A DNA stretch of 64,000 nucleotides from Albibacterium sp963696875 (GCA_963696875.1 CAVOLQ010000002.1:248001-312000), one strand, 5' to 3'; counted from the stretch's first letter, positions 36,214 to 46,320 are shown. Notes: generated from the letters alone by a model not told the origin. Numbers and translations: made by a program.

Positions 36214-36813
36214 ATGGAAAAAATACAATTAGATATCGTTGGATTATCCTACAGCCAAACCCAATCTGGGGCATATGCTCTGGTTTTAGGGGAAATGAAT
36301 GGACGTAGGCGTCTCCCAGTCATTATAGGCGGATTTGAAGCGCAAGCGATAGCTATTGAAATTGAAAAGATGACACCGAGTCGTCCGTTAACACATGATC
36401 TGTTTAAATCTCTTGCGACGACATTCAATATCGAAGTTCAAGATGTGTTAATTTATAATTTGGTTGATGGAATATTTTTCGCCAAATTGATTTGCAATAA
36501 TGGTGAAAAAACGGTTGAGATTGATGCGAGAACCTCCGACGCCATTGCCTTGGCAGTTCGTTTTAATTGTCCCATCTATACCTATGAATTTATATTAGCC
36601 TCTGCAGGAATAATTATCGAGGGCGATGATTTTGTGTTTTTAGAAAATATAGATTCTTCCCCCGAGAATATTGGTAAAAAAGAAAGTCCTGCCTCCTATA
36701 CTTCTTTTTCAGAAAAGGAATTACAAGAAAAGCTTCAGCAAGCGTTATCGGATGAAGCTTATGAAAAAGCGGCCAAAATTCGTGATGAAATTATTAAAAG
36801 AAAGTCTTCCTAA
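36214..36813 (+). CDS. Bifunctional nuclease family protein (DUF151) with UVR motif
   Basis: The N-terminal 130 residues form the DUF151/BFN domain (LPVIIGGFEAQAIAIEIE, DARTSDAIALAVRF), proposed to have DNase and RNase activity in a plant relative. The C-terminal 35 residues are a UvrB/UvrC-type helical motif (LQEKLQQALSDEAYEKAAKIRDEI), a protein-interaction element. Total 199 residues, as in many Bacteroidetes homologues. The 245 bases upstream to etfA show no feature I can defend. Confidence 0.9.
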   Translation: MEKIQLDIVGLSYSQTQSGAYALVLGEMNGRRRLPVIIGGFEAQAIAIEIEKMTPSRPLTHDLFKSLATTFNIEVQDVLIYNLVDGIFFAKLICNNGEKTVEIDARTSDAIALAVRFNCPIYTYEFILASAGIIIEGDDFVFLENIDSSPENIGKKESPASYTSFSEKELQEKLQQALSDEAYEKAAKIRDEIIKRKSS

Positions 36814-36843
36814 TATTTGGATGTTATTGTATAGGTTAAAAAT

Positions 36844-36888
36844 TTTCTATAAAAAAAGCCGAATCTAGTTCGGCTTTTTTTATAGAAA
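36844..36888. terminator. Bidirectional terminator hairpin
   Basis: A perfect 20-base stem (36844-36863 against 36869-36888) with a five-base loop TCTAG. The A and T runs on the two sides serve both converging genes. Confidence 0.93.
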
Positions 36889-36897
36889 ACATCTTTG

Positions 36898-38067
36898 CTA
36901 TAAAGAATTTATCTTACTTTCAATTTCATCAACTTTTTCTTTATTATCTTTTAATTGATAATAAGTCTTCAGGTTTTGCCAAGAAATTGCACTATTCGGT
37001 GCAGTTTCAGTAGCTTTTATTAAAAATGGAAGTGCTTCATCAATAAGTTTATTCCCTTTCGTCAATGCCTCGTTATATTCCTTTTGCTGATTTGTTGGAA
37101 GGTTACTGGCATCCCTAAATACTCTTATTCCCTTATTTAATAACAATCCAGCTAAATTAATATAAGCATCTGCATAATTAGAATCCAACTCAATAGCTTT
37201 CTTGTAAGCGGCTTCAGCTTTAGTATCATTCTCTGTAGCGCCGTAGGCAATTCCTAGGTAATAATATAAATGTTTGTTGTTAGGATTTTTAGATACTTCG
37301 TTTTCAATATTGGAAATGACTTTTTCTTCATTCCCAGCCTGTAAGTTTAATTCAATATTCTGAGTTGCTAGATCGGCGAAATCAGGAAATTTCTCGGCTC
37401 CCTCTCCTGCATACTTTATAGCAGAGGCAGTATCCTTTTCCATCATATATAAACGAGACAAATCTAAATAAATTTGGTCCAAGGTGGAAAAATCAGGATG
37501 ACTTAATATTGATTCATACATTTTAATTGCGTTGGAATAATCTTGCCCGTTTATAGCTGATAATCCTGCATAGTAAGAAAATAGAGTGTCACCTGGAAGA
37601 TATTCTAATCCTTTGCTAAAGCTAGAATATGCATTTTTAAAGTCTTGCTTCTCAAAAGCTTTAACGCCATTGTTCAACTCATTTTGAGCTAAAATTCTAG
37701 AGACAACCTCTAAATTTTCTGCTTGAGCTTCATGCCCTTCAAGCGACTTAGCTTGATCTAAAGCATTTAAAGCTTTTTCTGTGTACTCGTCTGTTTTTAT
37801 TGAATCTAAAGCAGAATATTCAGCATATACTAATGCTAAATAGGTCCATGTCTCAGCCTGATCTTTTGTTTTGGCATTTAAAGATGCTTTTTCTAAAGCT
37901 ACTTTAGCAGCATCTAAATCTTTCATACCTAAAGCCGATGAGCCGATAGACTTTACTTCATTAAATTTATTATAACTCGCCTTTCCTTTGTTTACTTCGT
38001 TTTTTTGAGCAAAAGATACTAGTGAGCCAAGCATACAAAATGCTATTAAAATTGATTTGATTTTCAT
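36898..38067 (-). CDS. Exported TPR-repeat protein
   Basis: A 389-residue protein with a signal peptide (MKIKSILIAFCMLGSLVSFAQ) and tetratricopeptide repeats over nearly the whole length; the clearest are around 160-200 and 265-315 (YYYLGIAYGATENDTKAEAA, YADAYINLAGLLL). Probably periplasmic and part of an assembly scaffold. It follows another exported TPR protein and gyrA on the same strand but has its own possible promoter, 106 bases upstream. Specific role unknown. Confidence 0.85.
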   Translation of the reverse strand: MKIKSILIAFCMLGSLVSFAQKNEVNKGKASYNKFNEVKSIGSSALGMKDLDAAKVALEKASLNAKTKDQAETWTYLALVYAEYSALDSIKTDEYTEKALNALDQAKSLEGHEAQAENLEVVSRILAQNELNNGVKAFEKQDFKNAYSSFSKGLEYLPGDTLFSYYAGLSAINGQDYSNAIKMYESILSHPDFSTLDQIYLDLSRLYMMEKDTASAIKYAGEGAEKFPDFADLATQNIELNLQAGNEEKVISNIENEVSKNPNNKHLYYYLGIAYGATENDTKAEAAYKKAIELDSNYADAYINLAGLLLNKGIRVFRDASNLPTNQQKEYNEALTKGNKLIDEALPFLIKATETAPNSAISWQNLKTYYQLKDNKEKVDEIESKINSL

Positions 38068-38173
38068 TGGATAATTATTAATAAGTGCTAGTTTTTGATT
38101 AATATTAATGAGTTTGCTACACGCGGTTAGTTTTTTATTTGGAAACTAAGCGACAATGAGTGAATTGCTCTCT

Positions 38174-38181
38174 CAAATGTA
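38174..38181 (-). promoter_or_regulatory. Possible -7 box for the exported TPR gene
   Basis: Minus strand reads TACATTTG, a full TAnnTTTG match, about 107 bases before the start of the TPR gene. No -33 TTG at the normal distance. Confidence 0.35.
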
Positions 38182-38208
38182 AAAATCATTCTTAGTTTCA
38201 TCATTTAT

Positions 38209-39333
38209 TTAATTTAATATATCCTTATTTAATTGGTTTTGTACTCGTTCATATTGAAAAGTATCTCCTGCTTTTCTAAATAAAATAGCAAGAGCTTTTA
38301 ACGCATTCACGGCACTAGGGTTGATTTCATTTGCTTTTAATAAATAGGTTAAAGCGAGCTCTTTATTTTCGGGTTTAGAATCGTTTAAATAGTACTTCAA
38401 ATAAAATAATCCTAATTCGAAGTTTCCATTGTAGTTATTTTTATCTAACGCTATTACATTTTTATAGTAATGTTCAGCCATTTTCTTACTTCCACTGACT
38501 TCATTTGCATATCCCGCTAAATAATTTAACTCTAAGTTTTTGGGATCCAAAGATATAGCTTCATCAATAAGTGGAACAACGGCATCATAAACCCCCTTAT
38601 TTGAATAGGTATTAATAACTTGGAACAGAATATCCTTATTATTTGGATAAATGTCTAATCCACTTAGTAAACTATTTATAGCCTCGGTATCATTGCCTGC
38701 TTCCGAATATAGCCTCGACATTGTCAAGAAATACTCCGGTTTGATCTGGCTCTGACTATCCAAATAGTCTTTATAATACTTTATTGCGAGTTCCTTTTTT
38801 CCTAATCTTTCACTTAAGGCTGCCAAATTATTCTTTACATTAATCTCATTATTACTAAATACATCAACTTGCACGAAATTATCAAAAGCAGCCTGATAGT
38901 CATTATTATTCATGGCTCTAGTTGCATTTATTTGATAGGCATGAGCAATCTTCCGACGAATATATAAAATTTGATTTTCATTCTCGAAATTCAAATTCTT
39001 ATCTTTCAATTTATCCAATGCAAGTTTCGACTCATCTATGGGATCTCTGCTATATTTTAATTTCCGGTTGGAATCTGCTACCGCTAAACTGCTGTAAACC
39101 AAAGAACGCAATAAATTGTTTTTATACGATACAGAATCTTTAGGTGTTTTATAAGCGTCGTCAGAAAACTTTCTCGCAGCTTCTAGGTTTTTAAAGTCTC
39201 CTGATTTTGTAAATAAGGCAAAACTATTGCTACCCTCTTTTAAATTAGACTGTGCAAAGAGAAGGGTTTGTCCACTGTAAAAAGACAAACCCAACATTAA
39301 TATTAAATATCGCTTTATGGTTTTTAAAGTCAT
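38209..39333 (-). CDS. Exported TPR-repeat protein overlapping gyrA
   Basis: A 374-residue protein with an N-terminal signal sequence (MLGLSFYSGQTLLFAQ region) and several tetratricopeptide repeats (about 135-345; for example ALSERLGKKELAIKYYKDYL and ELNYLAGYANEVSGSKKMAEHYYKNVI). Its ATG overlaps the gyrA stop codon (ATGA), so translation is likely coupled to gyrase A. Why an envelope TPR protein should be tied to gyrA is not apparent. Confidence 0.85.
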   Translation of the reverse strand: MTLKTIKRYLILMLGLSFYSGQTLLFAQSNLKEGSNSFALFTKSGDFKNLEAARKFSDDAYKTPKDSVSYKNNLLRSLVYSSLAVADSNRKLKYSRDPIDESKLALDKLKDKNLNFENENQILYIRRKIAHAYQINATRAMNNNDYQAAFDNFVQVDVFSNNEINVKNNLAALSERLGKKELAIKYYKDYLDSQSQIKPEYFLTMSRLYSEAGNDTEAINSLLSGLDIYPNNKDILFQVINTYSNKGVYDAVVPLIDEAISLDPKNLELNYLAGYANEVSGSKKMAEHYYKNVIALDKNNYNGNFELGLFYLKYYLNDSKPENKELALTYLLKANEINPSAVNALKALAILFRKAGDTFQYERVQNQLNKDILN

Positions 39334-41907
39334 ATATCATCCTTGTTTTCAGACTGTTGGTCAAGATTACTATCTGTACCTTCTGTATTTAAATCATCCC
39401 GTTCATCTACTAGAGACCCTTCCCCTGTATCCTCTTCATGCTCGACTTTAGCAACAGAAGAAATACTGTCGTTCTCGTTTAAGGTAATTAGTTTAACTCC
39501 TTGAGTAGCTCTACCCATCACCCTTAATTGACTTACAGCGATTCTAATAACAATATTTGATTTATTAATTATCATCAAATCATCGTTATCATTTACATTA
39601 TTAATGGAAATTAAATCACCAGTTTTTTCCGTTATATTCAAGGTCTTAACACCCTTACCTCCACGGTTAGTAATACGATAATCCTCCAAATCTGTACGCT
39701 TACCATAGCCGTTTTCAGAAACAACAAGAACTGTATCATTGGGATCATCAACACTAATCATGCCAATAACTTCGTCGTTTTCATGAGCTAATCTTATTCC
39801 TCTAACACCTGTAGCCGTTCTACCCATTGGTCTCACAGTGGATTCATTAAAGCGAATTGCTCTACCTGATCGAAGTGCCATTAAAATCTCGCTCTCTCCG
39901 CTGGTCAAGCATGCTTGTAACAATTGATCATCCTCACTAATGGTAATTGCGTTAATACCATTTACCCTTGGTCTTGAATATGCCTCTAAAGAAGTTTTCT
40001 TGATTGTGCCCTTCTTTGTACACATAATGATAAAGTTATTCTCCAAGTAGTCTTTATCTTTCAGGTTCTTAACCTTGATGTATGCTTTGATCTTTTCGTC
40101 TTTCGGTATATTGATCATGTTTTGAATAGCCCTGCCTCTAGAGGTTCTGGAACCCTCAGGAATCTCAAAAGCTCTCATCCAATAACATTTTCCTGCCTCA
40201 GTAAAGAATAGCATATAATTATGGGCGGTTGCGGTTATAATATGTTCTGTAAAGTCAGTATCTTTAGTATTCGACCCTAAAGAACCTTTCCCTCCCCGGC
40301 CTTGAGTTCTATAATCAGTTAAAGGAGTACGTTTCACATAACCTTCATGAGAAATGGTGATCACTATTTCTTCATCATCGATGAAGTCTTCCATACTCAT
40401 ATCTTCTGCTGAATGAACGATTACAGAACGCCTCTCATCACCATATTTCTCTTTAATTTCTCGTAACTCATCTTTGATGATAGTCATACGTAATGCCTCA
40501 TCAGCCAAAATTGATTTCAAGTATTCAATGGTTTTCATTAACTCAGCATACTCATCTTTAATTTTATCATACTCTAGTCCTGTTAAGCGACGTAAAGTCA
40601 TATCTAAAATCGCACGTGCTTGAAGATCGCTGAGGGAGAACTTTTCCATTAAGCCTACTCGGGCCTCTTCAGGTGTGTTGGCAGCCCGGATTAACTTAAT
40701 AACCTCTTCAATGTGATCCAGTGCAATTAATAATCCCTCCAGGATATGAGCTCGTCTTTTGAGCTTCGTCAAGTTCGAATTTAGTTCGACGTATAATCAC
40801 TTCATGACGATGCTCAACAAAATGATGAATCATATCCTTTAGATTCAACATCATTGGTCGCCCACCTACAAGCGCAATATTGTTTACACTAAAGGAGGTT
40901 TGTAAAGCTGTGTACTTATATAAATTATTTAAAACAACTGCTGCATTAGCATCACGACGGATGTCATAAACAATCCGCATCCCTTGTCGATCCGATTCAT
41001 CACGGATGGCCGAAATTCCTTCAATCTTCTTTTCGTTGACTAACTCAGCTGTACGCTCAATCATGGTCGCTTTATTTACCTGATAAGGAATTTCAGTAAC
41101 AATAATGCTTTCACGATCATTTTTAAGAACTTCAATTTCAGCAGCCGCACGCATCACTACTCGTCCACGACCTGTTTCAAAAGCGTCTTGTACACCAGAA
41201 TAACCATATATAATCCCTCCTGTAGGAAAGTCGGGACCTTTGATATGCTGCATTAATTCTGAAATTTCAATATCGCGATTATCAATATAAGCGATAGTTC
41301 CATCAATCACTTCGCTTAAATTATGAGGTGCCATATTAGTAGCCATTCCCACGGCAATACCGGAGGATCCATTGACTAGTAAATTTGGAATTCTAGTGGG
41401 TAAAACGGTGGGTTCTAATAAAGTATCATCGAAATTTAAGGTGAAGTCAACAGTATCTTTATTGATATCCGCTAACATCTCTTCAGCAATTTTTTTCAAG
41501 CGAGCCTCAGTATACCGCATTGCGGCAGGTTCATCACCGTCTACAGAACCAAAGTTTCCTTGTCCATCTACTAAAGGATACCTTAAGCTCCATTCTTGAG
41601 CCATCCGTACCATTGTATAATATACCGAAGAGTCACCATGTGGATGGTACTTACCAAGTACATCACCCACAATACGGGCAGATTTTTTATGTGGTTTATT
41701 GCTAGTAACGCCCAGATCAAGCATTCCATACAATACCCGCCTGTGAACAGGCTTTAATCCATCTCTCACATCAGGTAAAGCTCGAGAAACGATTACCGAC
41801 ATTGAATAATCAATGTAGGCAGATTTCATCTCGTCTTCTATATTAATAGGTATAATCCGGTCGTTCGCTGGTATTAAGTTATTATCGTTTTCTGTTTCGT
41901 CAGCCAT
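39330..41907 (-). CDS. gyrA: DNA gyrase subunit A, one frameshift in this sequence
   Basis: Breakage-reunion subunit of gyrase. The first 399 codons carry the N-terminal domain with the catalytic Tyr132 (AMRYTEARL) and the quinolone region HGDSSVYYTMVRM; the remaining part has the tower/coiled-coil (RRAHILEGLLIALDHIEEVI) and the C-terminal beta-pinwheel with TQGRGGKG, the GyrA-box equivalent, and an acidic tail. The two parts are out of frame: one extra base near 40757-40760 (a four-base T run on the plus strand) must be removed, giving 858 residues. Since gyrA is essential and both halves are well conserved, this is most likely a sequence error. The tail overlaps the next gene by 4 bases. 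Confidence 0.95.
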
Positions 41908-42003
41908 AAGATATTTTGTTCGTTAAAAACTACTCGTTTCATATAAAAACAAGCATGCGAAGTTAGTAATTTTATGGTTAATTCGCTAATTATACCTAAG
42001 AAA

Positions 42004-42900
42004 TCAACACCATTCAATGCCTTTTTTTAGGAATGAAAGCGTTTTCTCTTCTTCACTTCCTCTTTCAGGGATGTGTTCATATTCCCAATTCGCCTGAGGT
42101 GGCAAACTCATTAAAATGGATTCTATCCGACCATTTGTCTCAAGCCCAAATTTAGTTCCAGCATCATATACTAAATTAAATTCCACGTACCTGCTGCGTC
42201 TAATATATTGCCATTCTTTATGAGCTTCTGTAAAAGATCTGTCCTTGTTACGATTAATTAGCTCGGTATATATAGGTGCAAATGAGCGCCCAAGAGATTT
42301 AGAAAACTCGAAAAGCTCATCATAAGACAATCCTGTCTTTTCTGGAGTGATGCGATCATAAAAGATTCCACCAATCCCTCTTGTTTCATGTCGATGTGGA
42401 ATGTAGAAATAACGATCTGCCCAGTTCTTAAATTCGGAGTAGAAGTTAGGTGAATAATCATCACAAACATCTTTTAGAGACTGATGAAAAAATTGGGCAT
42501 CTCCCTTGACAATATAATGCGGAGTTAGATCTATTCCTCCGCCAAACCAGCGCATTTGATTATTCAGCTCGAAATAACGAATATTCATATGAATAATTGG
42601 TATCCAAGGATGTTTTGGATGAATAACTATTGAAACTCCTGCTGCATAGAAATCGTCGCTATCTACCTTGAAAGACTTTTTTATTGCCTCAGGAAGCTTA
42701 CCATGTACAGCAGAGAAGTTAACACCTCCTTTTTCAATAATGTTTCCATTGCGGATTATTCGGGTACGCCCTCCACCACCACCTTCGCGCCTCCAAATCT
42801 CTTCTTCGAAAGAAGATAAACCATCAGCACTTTCTAGACTATTACAAATTTCGTCTTGTATTTTTTGATAATCGCTAGCAATTTGTTCCTTATTAATCAT
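42004..42900 (-). CDS. hemF: Oxygen-dependent coproporphyrinogen III oxidase
   Basis: Aerobic heme synthesis: oxidative decarboxylation of coproporphyrinogen III to protoporphyrinogen IX. The 298-residue protein has the family's glycine-rich segment EIWRREGGGGGRTRI (about residues 28-42), HMNIRYFE, WFGGGIDLTPHY and the C-terminal RRSRYVEFNLVYDAGTKFGL and SLPPQANWEY. Length is normal. Transcribed after the MFS gene on the minus strand. Confidence 0.97.
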   Translation of the reverse strand: MINKEQIASDYQKIQDEICNSLESADGLSSFEEEIWRREGGGGGRTRIIRNGNIIEKGGVNFSAVHGKLPEAIKKSFKVDSDDFYAAGVSIVIHPKHPWIPIIHMNIRYFELNNQMRWFGGGIDLTPHYIVKGDAQFFHQSLKDVCDDYSPNFYSEFKNWADRYFYIPHRHETRGIGGIFYDRITPEKTGLSYDELFEFSKSLGRSFAPIYTELINRNKDRSFTEAHKEWQYIRRSRYVEFNLVYDAGTKFGLETNGRIESILMSLPPQANWEYEHIPERGSEEEKTLSFLKKGIEWC

Positions 42901-42961
42901 GGAGCAAATATGCTAAATCTAGTAGAAATGCATGTCATTAATTTATAAAAAGGAAGGATTA

Positions 42962-44185
42962 TCAATCTTCTGTATAATTCAGGTCTCTATTAAAGCTTTC
43001 CTTTAAACGTAACAGTGCAAAGATGGCAATCCCAGACAATATGAATATCATAATATAAGCAGCATTTATTAAACCATAGTCACGAACAAAATAATCGAAT
43101 AAGAAAGTACTCGGAATTAGCGCACCACGGACAAAGTTGGGAGCCGTAGTGGTTACAGTAGATCGTAAATTGGTGCCAAATTGTTCAGACGCAATAGTAA
43201 CAAAGGTTGCCCAATAGCCCACAGCAAAACCCATAAAGAAAGCAAGCCAAACAAACCTTTCCGGAGTGATTCCATTGCTACGCAAATACATTACCGAACT
43301 TACAATAATCATTAATTGGAAAAGTAAAACAGTTAGCCTCCTCGATTTTGTAACCTGAGCAAATAATCCCGCAAAAACATCACCGAGTGAAATACCAATA
43401 TAAGTAAACATGATCCCTCTTCCAGCACTTAAAACCTCAGTTGAACCTAATGCCTTGCCGAATTCAGGTGCCTGTGTCACTAAAACTCCAACTACAAACC
43501 AAATAGGCAGGCCAATAAGCAGTATATAAATAAATCGGTTTCTCCGTTCTCTATTATTAAATAGCATTTTAAGATCACCTCTCTTTATTTCTGTTTTAAC
43601 AGATTGTTGAAAAATTTTCGACTCGAAGGTCCCCAAACGTAATATCAATAATAATATACCCATTCCCCCGCCAACGAAATAAGCAGTTCGCCAATGAAAT
43701 GCTTCTGAAACAAAAAACGCAAGGATTGCACCAAAGACACCCACACTTGCTATAATCATCGTACCATAACCTCTATTGTTTTTATTCATACTCTCACTAA
43801 CTAGGGTCACTCCCGCACCAAGTTCTCCCGCCAACCCTACTCCCGCCACAAATCGAATTACGGCATAGCTATGAATATCTTGCACAAAACCATTCAAGGC
43901 ATTGGCAATAGAATATAATAAAATAGATCCGAACAGCACTTTAATTCTTCCAAACTTGTCGCCGATTACACCCCAGATTATTCCTCCAATTAATAAACCT
44001 CCCATTTGCATATTTAAAACATATTGGCCTTTCGTACGCATTTCGCTTTCAATAATACCTATGTCTTTAAAGCTCTCGACGCGTACTATTGAAAAAATAA
44101 TAAGGTCATAAATATCTACAAAATAGCCTAATGACGCTACTATGATAATAATCCATACATTAGAATGACTGGCAGTTTGCTGCAT
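42962..44185 (-). CDS. MFS transporter
   Basis: Twelve-helix major facilitator superfamily permease of 407 residues. Visible signatures include the loop 2-3 motif GVIGDKFGRIKVLFG (about residues 68-82) and a first helix with DIYDLIIFSIVR. It resembles sugar/organic-acid-proton symporters of the sialic-acid/aromatic-acid type, but the substrate cannot be decided. It is followed by hemF 61 bases later on the same strand and is divergent from the DUF4442 gene. Confidence 0.85.
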   Translation of the reverse strand: MQQTASHSNVWIIIIVASLGYFVDIYDLIIFSIVRVESFKDIGIIESEMRTKGQYVLNMQMGGLLIGGIIWGVIGDKFGRIKVLFGSILLYSIANALNGFVQDIHSYAVIRFVAGVGLAGELGAGVTLVSESMNKNNRGYGTMIIASVGVFGAILAFFVSEAFHWRTAYFVGGGMGILLLILRLGTFESKIFQQSVKTEIKRGDLKMLFNNRERRNRFIYILLIGLPIWFVVGVLVTQAPEFGKALGSTEVLSAGRGIMFTYIGISLGDVFAGLFAQVTKSRRLTVLLFQLMIIVSSVMYLRSNGITPERFVWLAFFMGFAVGYWATFVTIASEQFGTNLRSTVTTTAPNFVRGALIPSTFLFDYFVRDYGLINAAYIMIFILSGIAIFALLRLKESFNRDLNYTED

Positions 44186-44269
44186 AGCTTAAAAATGTAA
44201 TACGAATGTAATTCTATTGTGCTTAAAAAAGAAAATATTTATTTTGATTTTCTGTATCTTTAAAAACTT

Positions 44270-44755
44270 ATGAAGGTATCAGAAAAAAAACTCAAGTGGA
44301 TAATGAGGTTCTACCCTCCTTTATTTTTTCAACGAGTTTGGGTAAGAAAATTCCATCCTGGCTTCAGAGGCGTAGATGTTAAAGTTTCACCTAGTTTACT
44401 AAACAGAAATTATAACTCTTCAATCTTTGGCGGAACAATCTTTGCCGCCGCGGATCCGTTTTATCCCATTCTTTTTGACCAGATTTTCAAACAGAAAGGC
44501 TACCAAACTAGAGTTTGGCTCAAAAGTGGTAGTATCAAATACCTGAAACCGGCAAGAAGCACGTTGAATTTCGAAATTACGCTCACTGAAGAGAACATTA
44601 AGAAGGCTGAAGAAGCCCTTAAAAATCAAGGAAAATACATTTCTATATTCCACCTCACTTTATATGATGCCAACCATGAAGTCTGCGCCCTTGTTGAGAG
44701 TGAAGTTTACATTAGGGACTTAAACTTCAGATCTAAAAAACATAAATTTAGGTAG
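44270..44755 (+). CDS. DUF4442 domain-containing protein (hotdog fold)
   Basis: A 161-residue protein with DUF4442 features: N-terminal FYPPLFFQRVWVRKFHPGF, then NYNSSIFGGTIFAAADPFYPIL (residues about 47-68), which in the hotdog thioesterase superfamily forms the central helix. Probably binds an acyl thioester, but no activity is established for this family. Monocistronic or first before the lipoprotein gene 41 bases away. Confidence 0.85.
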   Translation: MKVSEKKLKWIMRFYPPLFFQRVWVRKFHPGFRGVDVKVSPSLLNRNYNSSIFGGTIFAAADPFYPILFDQIFKQKGYQTRVWLKSGSIKYLKPARSTLNFEITLTEENIKKAEEALKNQGKYISIFHLTLYDANHEVCALVESEVYIRDLNFRSKKHKFR

Positions 44756-44796
44756 TAAGAAATTAACCCTGTATATTTGTCTTTAATTATTATTTT

Positions 44797-45240
44797 ATGA
44801 GAACCTACATTTTTCCTTTTCTATTAACCTCGCTTTTTGCAACGTCATGTACCTCGTCCAATAGTCATGAAAATATAAATCTACAAGACAGTGTTATTGC
44901 AGTACACGATGAAATCATGCCTCTCATGGGTGATTTTGCGAGAAATAGTATAAAAATCGATTCTATTCTCATGAATCTGAGTAAAATAAAAATTCAAAAT
45001 CCTGAAATTGACACAAGTCAGACTCGCCTTGACTTGCTTGAGCTTAAAAAAAACTTAGACTCTTCAACGGAGAGCATGAACGATTGGATGCATGAGTTTG
45101 AAGTAGCCCACGATGGTAAAACGGACGAAGAAGTTAGAAATTATCTGGAAAAGGAACTCCTGAAAATCAATGAGGTGAAGCGGAAATTTAAGTCTACTTT
45201 GGAAGAAAGTCAGACGAAACTAAAGAATTCTCAAAATTAA
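44797..45240 (+). CDS. Predicted lipoprotein, coiled-coil
   Basis: Small envelope protein of 147 residues. A lipobox LFATSC puts the lipidated cysteine at about residue 18. The rest is predicted helical and charged (SMNDWMHEFEVAHDG, then EVRNYLEKELLKINEVKRKF to the end), consistent with a coiled coil. No domain recognised. It is 6 bases ahead of the SCO gene, which overlaps the cytochrome c gene, so it belongs to a likely respiratory or copper-handling operon. Confidence 0.8.
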   Translation: MRTYIFPFLLTSLFATSCTSSNSHENINLQDSVIAVHDEIMPLMGDFARNSIKIDSILMNLSKIKIQNPEIDTSQTRLDLLELKKNLDSSTESMNDWMHEFEVAHDGKTDEEVRNYLEKELLKINEVKRKFKSTLEESQTKLKNSQN

Positions 45241-45246
45241 AAAAAG

Positions 45247-45900
45247 ATGAATAATTTTTTATTAACTATTTTACTCAGTTTTCTTTTTGCGTTTACAGCT
45301 TGCAATCAATCTTCCAATAAAAAACTCCCTATTTTAGGATCCCGCGAAGTGATAAACAAAGAAGTTGATGGCGTTATAATCGTCGACACCCTATATAAAA
45401 CAATACCAAGCTTTTCCTTTCTAAACCAGGATAGTACTGAGATCACAGATAAGATGTTTGATAATAGCATTTATATAGCCGATTTCTTTTTTACATCCTG
45501 CCCTAGTATTTGTCCAATAATGCATCGTAATATGCTTAAGATCTATGAAAAATATAAAGGAAATGAGGAGATTATGTTTTTATCACATAGCATAGATTTT
45601 AAATACGATAAACCCAGCGTCTTAAAAAACTATGCCGAAAAACTGGGAATATCCGGCGATCAATGGCAATTTGCATCTGGTACTAAGGAAAGTATTTACG
45701 GAATCGCAACTGACTATATGGTTTTTGCTGCTGAAGATGACCAAGTAGAAGGAGGCTATGAGCATCAGGGATGGTTTATTCTAGTCGATAAAGACAAGCG
45801 CGTTCGTGGAGCATATGATGGGACTGATGGTGAACAAGTTGTTCAACTCTTAAAGGACATCCCCGTATTACTGGCAGAATACAACAAAAATGAAAACTAA
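45247..45900 (+). CDS. SCO1/SenC family copper-binding lipoprotein
   Basis: Thioredoxin-fold protein that delivers copper or reduces cysteines for cytochrome oxidase CuA assembly. A lipobox FTAC places the lipid at C19. The copper site is complete: C85 and C89 (TSCPSICP) and H173 (YEHQGW). Length of 217 is normal. It overlaps the downstream cytochrome c gene by 11 bases. No oxidase subunit genes are present in the window, so its target lies elsewhere. Confidence 0.93.
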   Translation: MNNFLLTILLSFLFAFTACNQSSNKKLPILGSREVINKEVDGVIIVDTLYKTIPSFSFLNQDSTEITDKMFDNSIYIADFFFTSCPSICPIMHRNMLKIYEKYKGNEEIMFLSHSIDFKYDKPSVLKNYAEKLGISGDQWQFASGTKESIYGIATDYMVFAAEDDQVEGGYEHQGWFILVDKDKRVRGAYDGTDGEQVVQLLKDIPVLLAEYNKNEN

Positions 45901-46279
45901 GATTATATTTTGCCTCGTTGCATTCTTTATTTTCCTAGTCTCTCTTAATGCTTGTCAGAATGCAAATGAAATTCAACAAGCGCGGTATTTTGTTAACGGC
46001 AAAAATATATACGAAAAGCACTGTCAAAACTGCCACGGCTCAAAGGGGGAAGGATTAGGAGAACTGTACCCGTCTTTAAGAGAATCTCTTTATATTGCAG
46101 AGAACACTCAAAAACTTCCTTGTGACATTCGATTTGGATTAAATTCTATGCCAGGAAATCGTGAATTAACTCCCATTGAAATCACTTACTTAATCAATTA
46201 CATTGGCAACTATTTTGACAATTCTATTGGTTTTTATTCTCAAAGTCAAACCGTAGAAAATTTAAAGAATTGCAACTAG
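45890..46279 (+). CDS. Membrane-anchored monoheme cytochrome c
   Basis: Class I cytochrome c of 129 residues. The signal segment ends in a lipobox-like LNAC (C22), so it is probably a lipoprotein. Heme is attached at C45-C48-H49 (CQNCH) and M87 (NSMPGN) is the likely axial ligand. It starts inside the SCO gene, implying coupled expression and a shared role in electron transfer at the envelope. rnpB begins about 40 bases after its stop, with its own promoter. Confidence 0.92.
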   Translation: MKTKIIFCLVAFFIFLVSLNACQNANEIQQARYFVNGKNIYEKHCQNCHGSKGEGLGELYPSLRESLYIAENTQKLPCDIRFGLNSMPGNRELTPIEITYLINYIGNYFDNSIGFYSQSQTVENLKNCN

Positions 46280-46283
46280 AATT

Positions 46284-46315
46284 TTTGTTTAGGGAACTAT
46301 CAAATCGTACCTTTG
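46284..46315 (+). promoter_or_regulatory. Promoter of rnpB
   Basis: TTTG at 46284-46287, a 20-base spacer and TACCTTTG at 46308-46315, the Bacteroidetes -33/-7 pattern. The RNase P RNA 5' end starts 6 bases later, just where transcription should begin. Confidence 0.85.
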
Positions 46316-46320
46316 CAATT

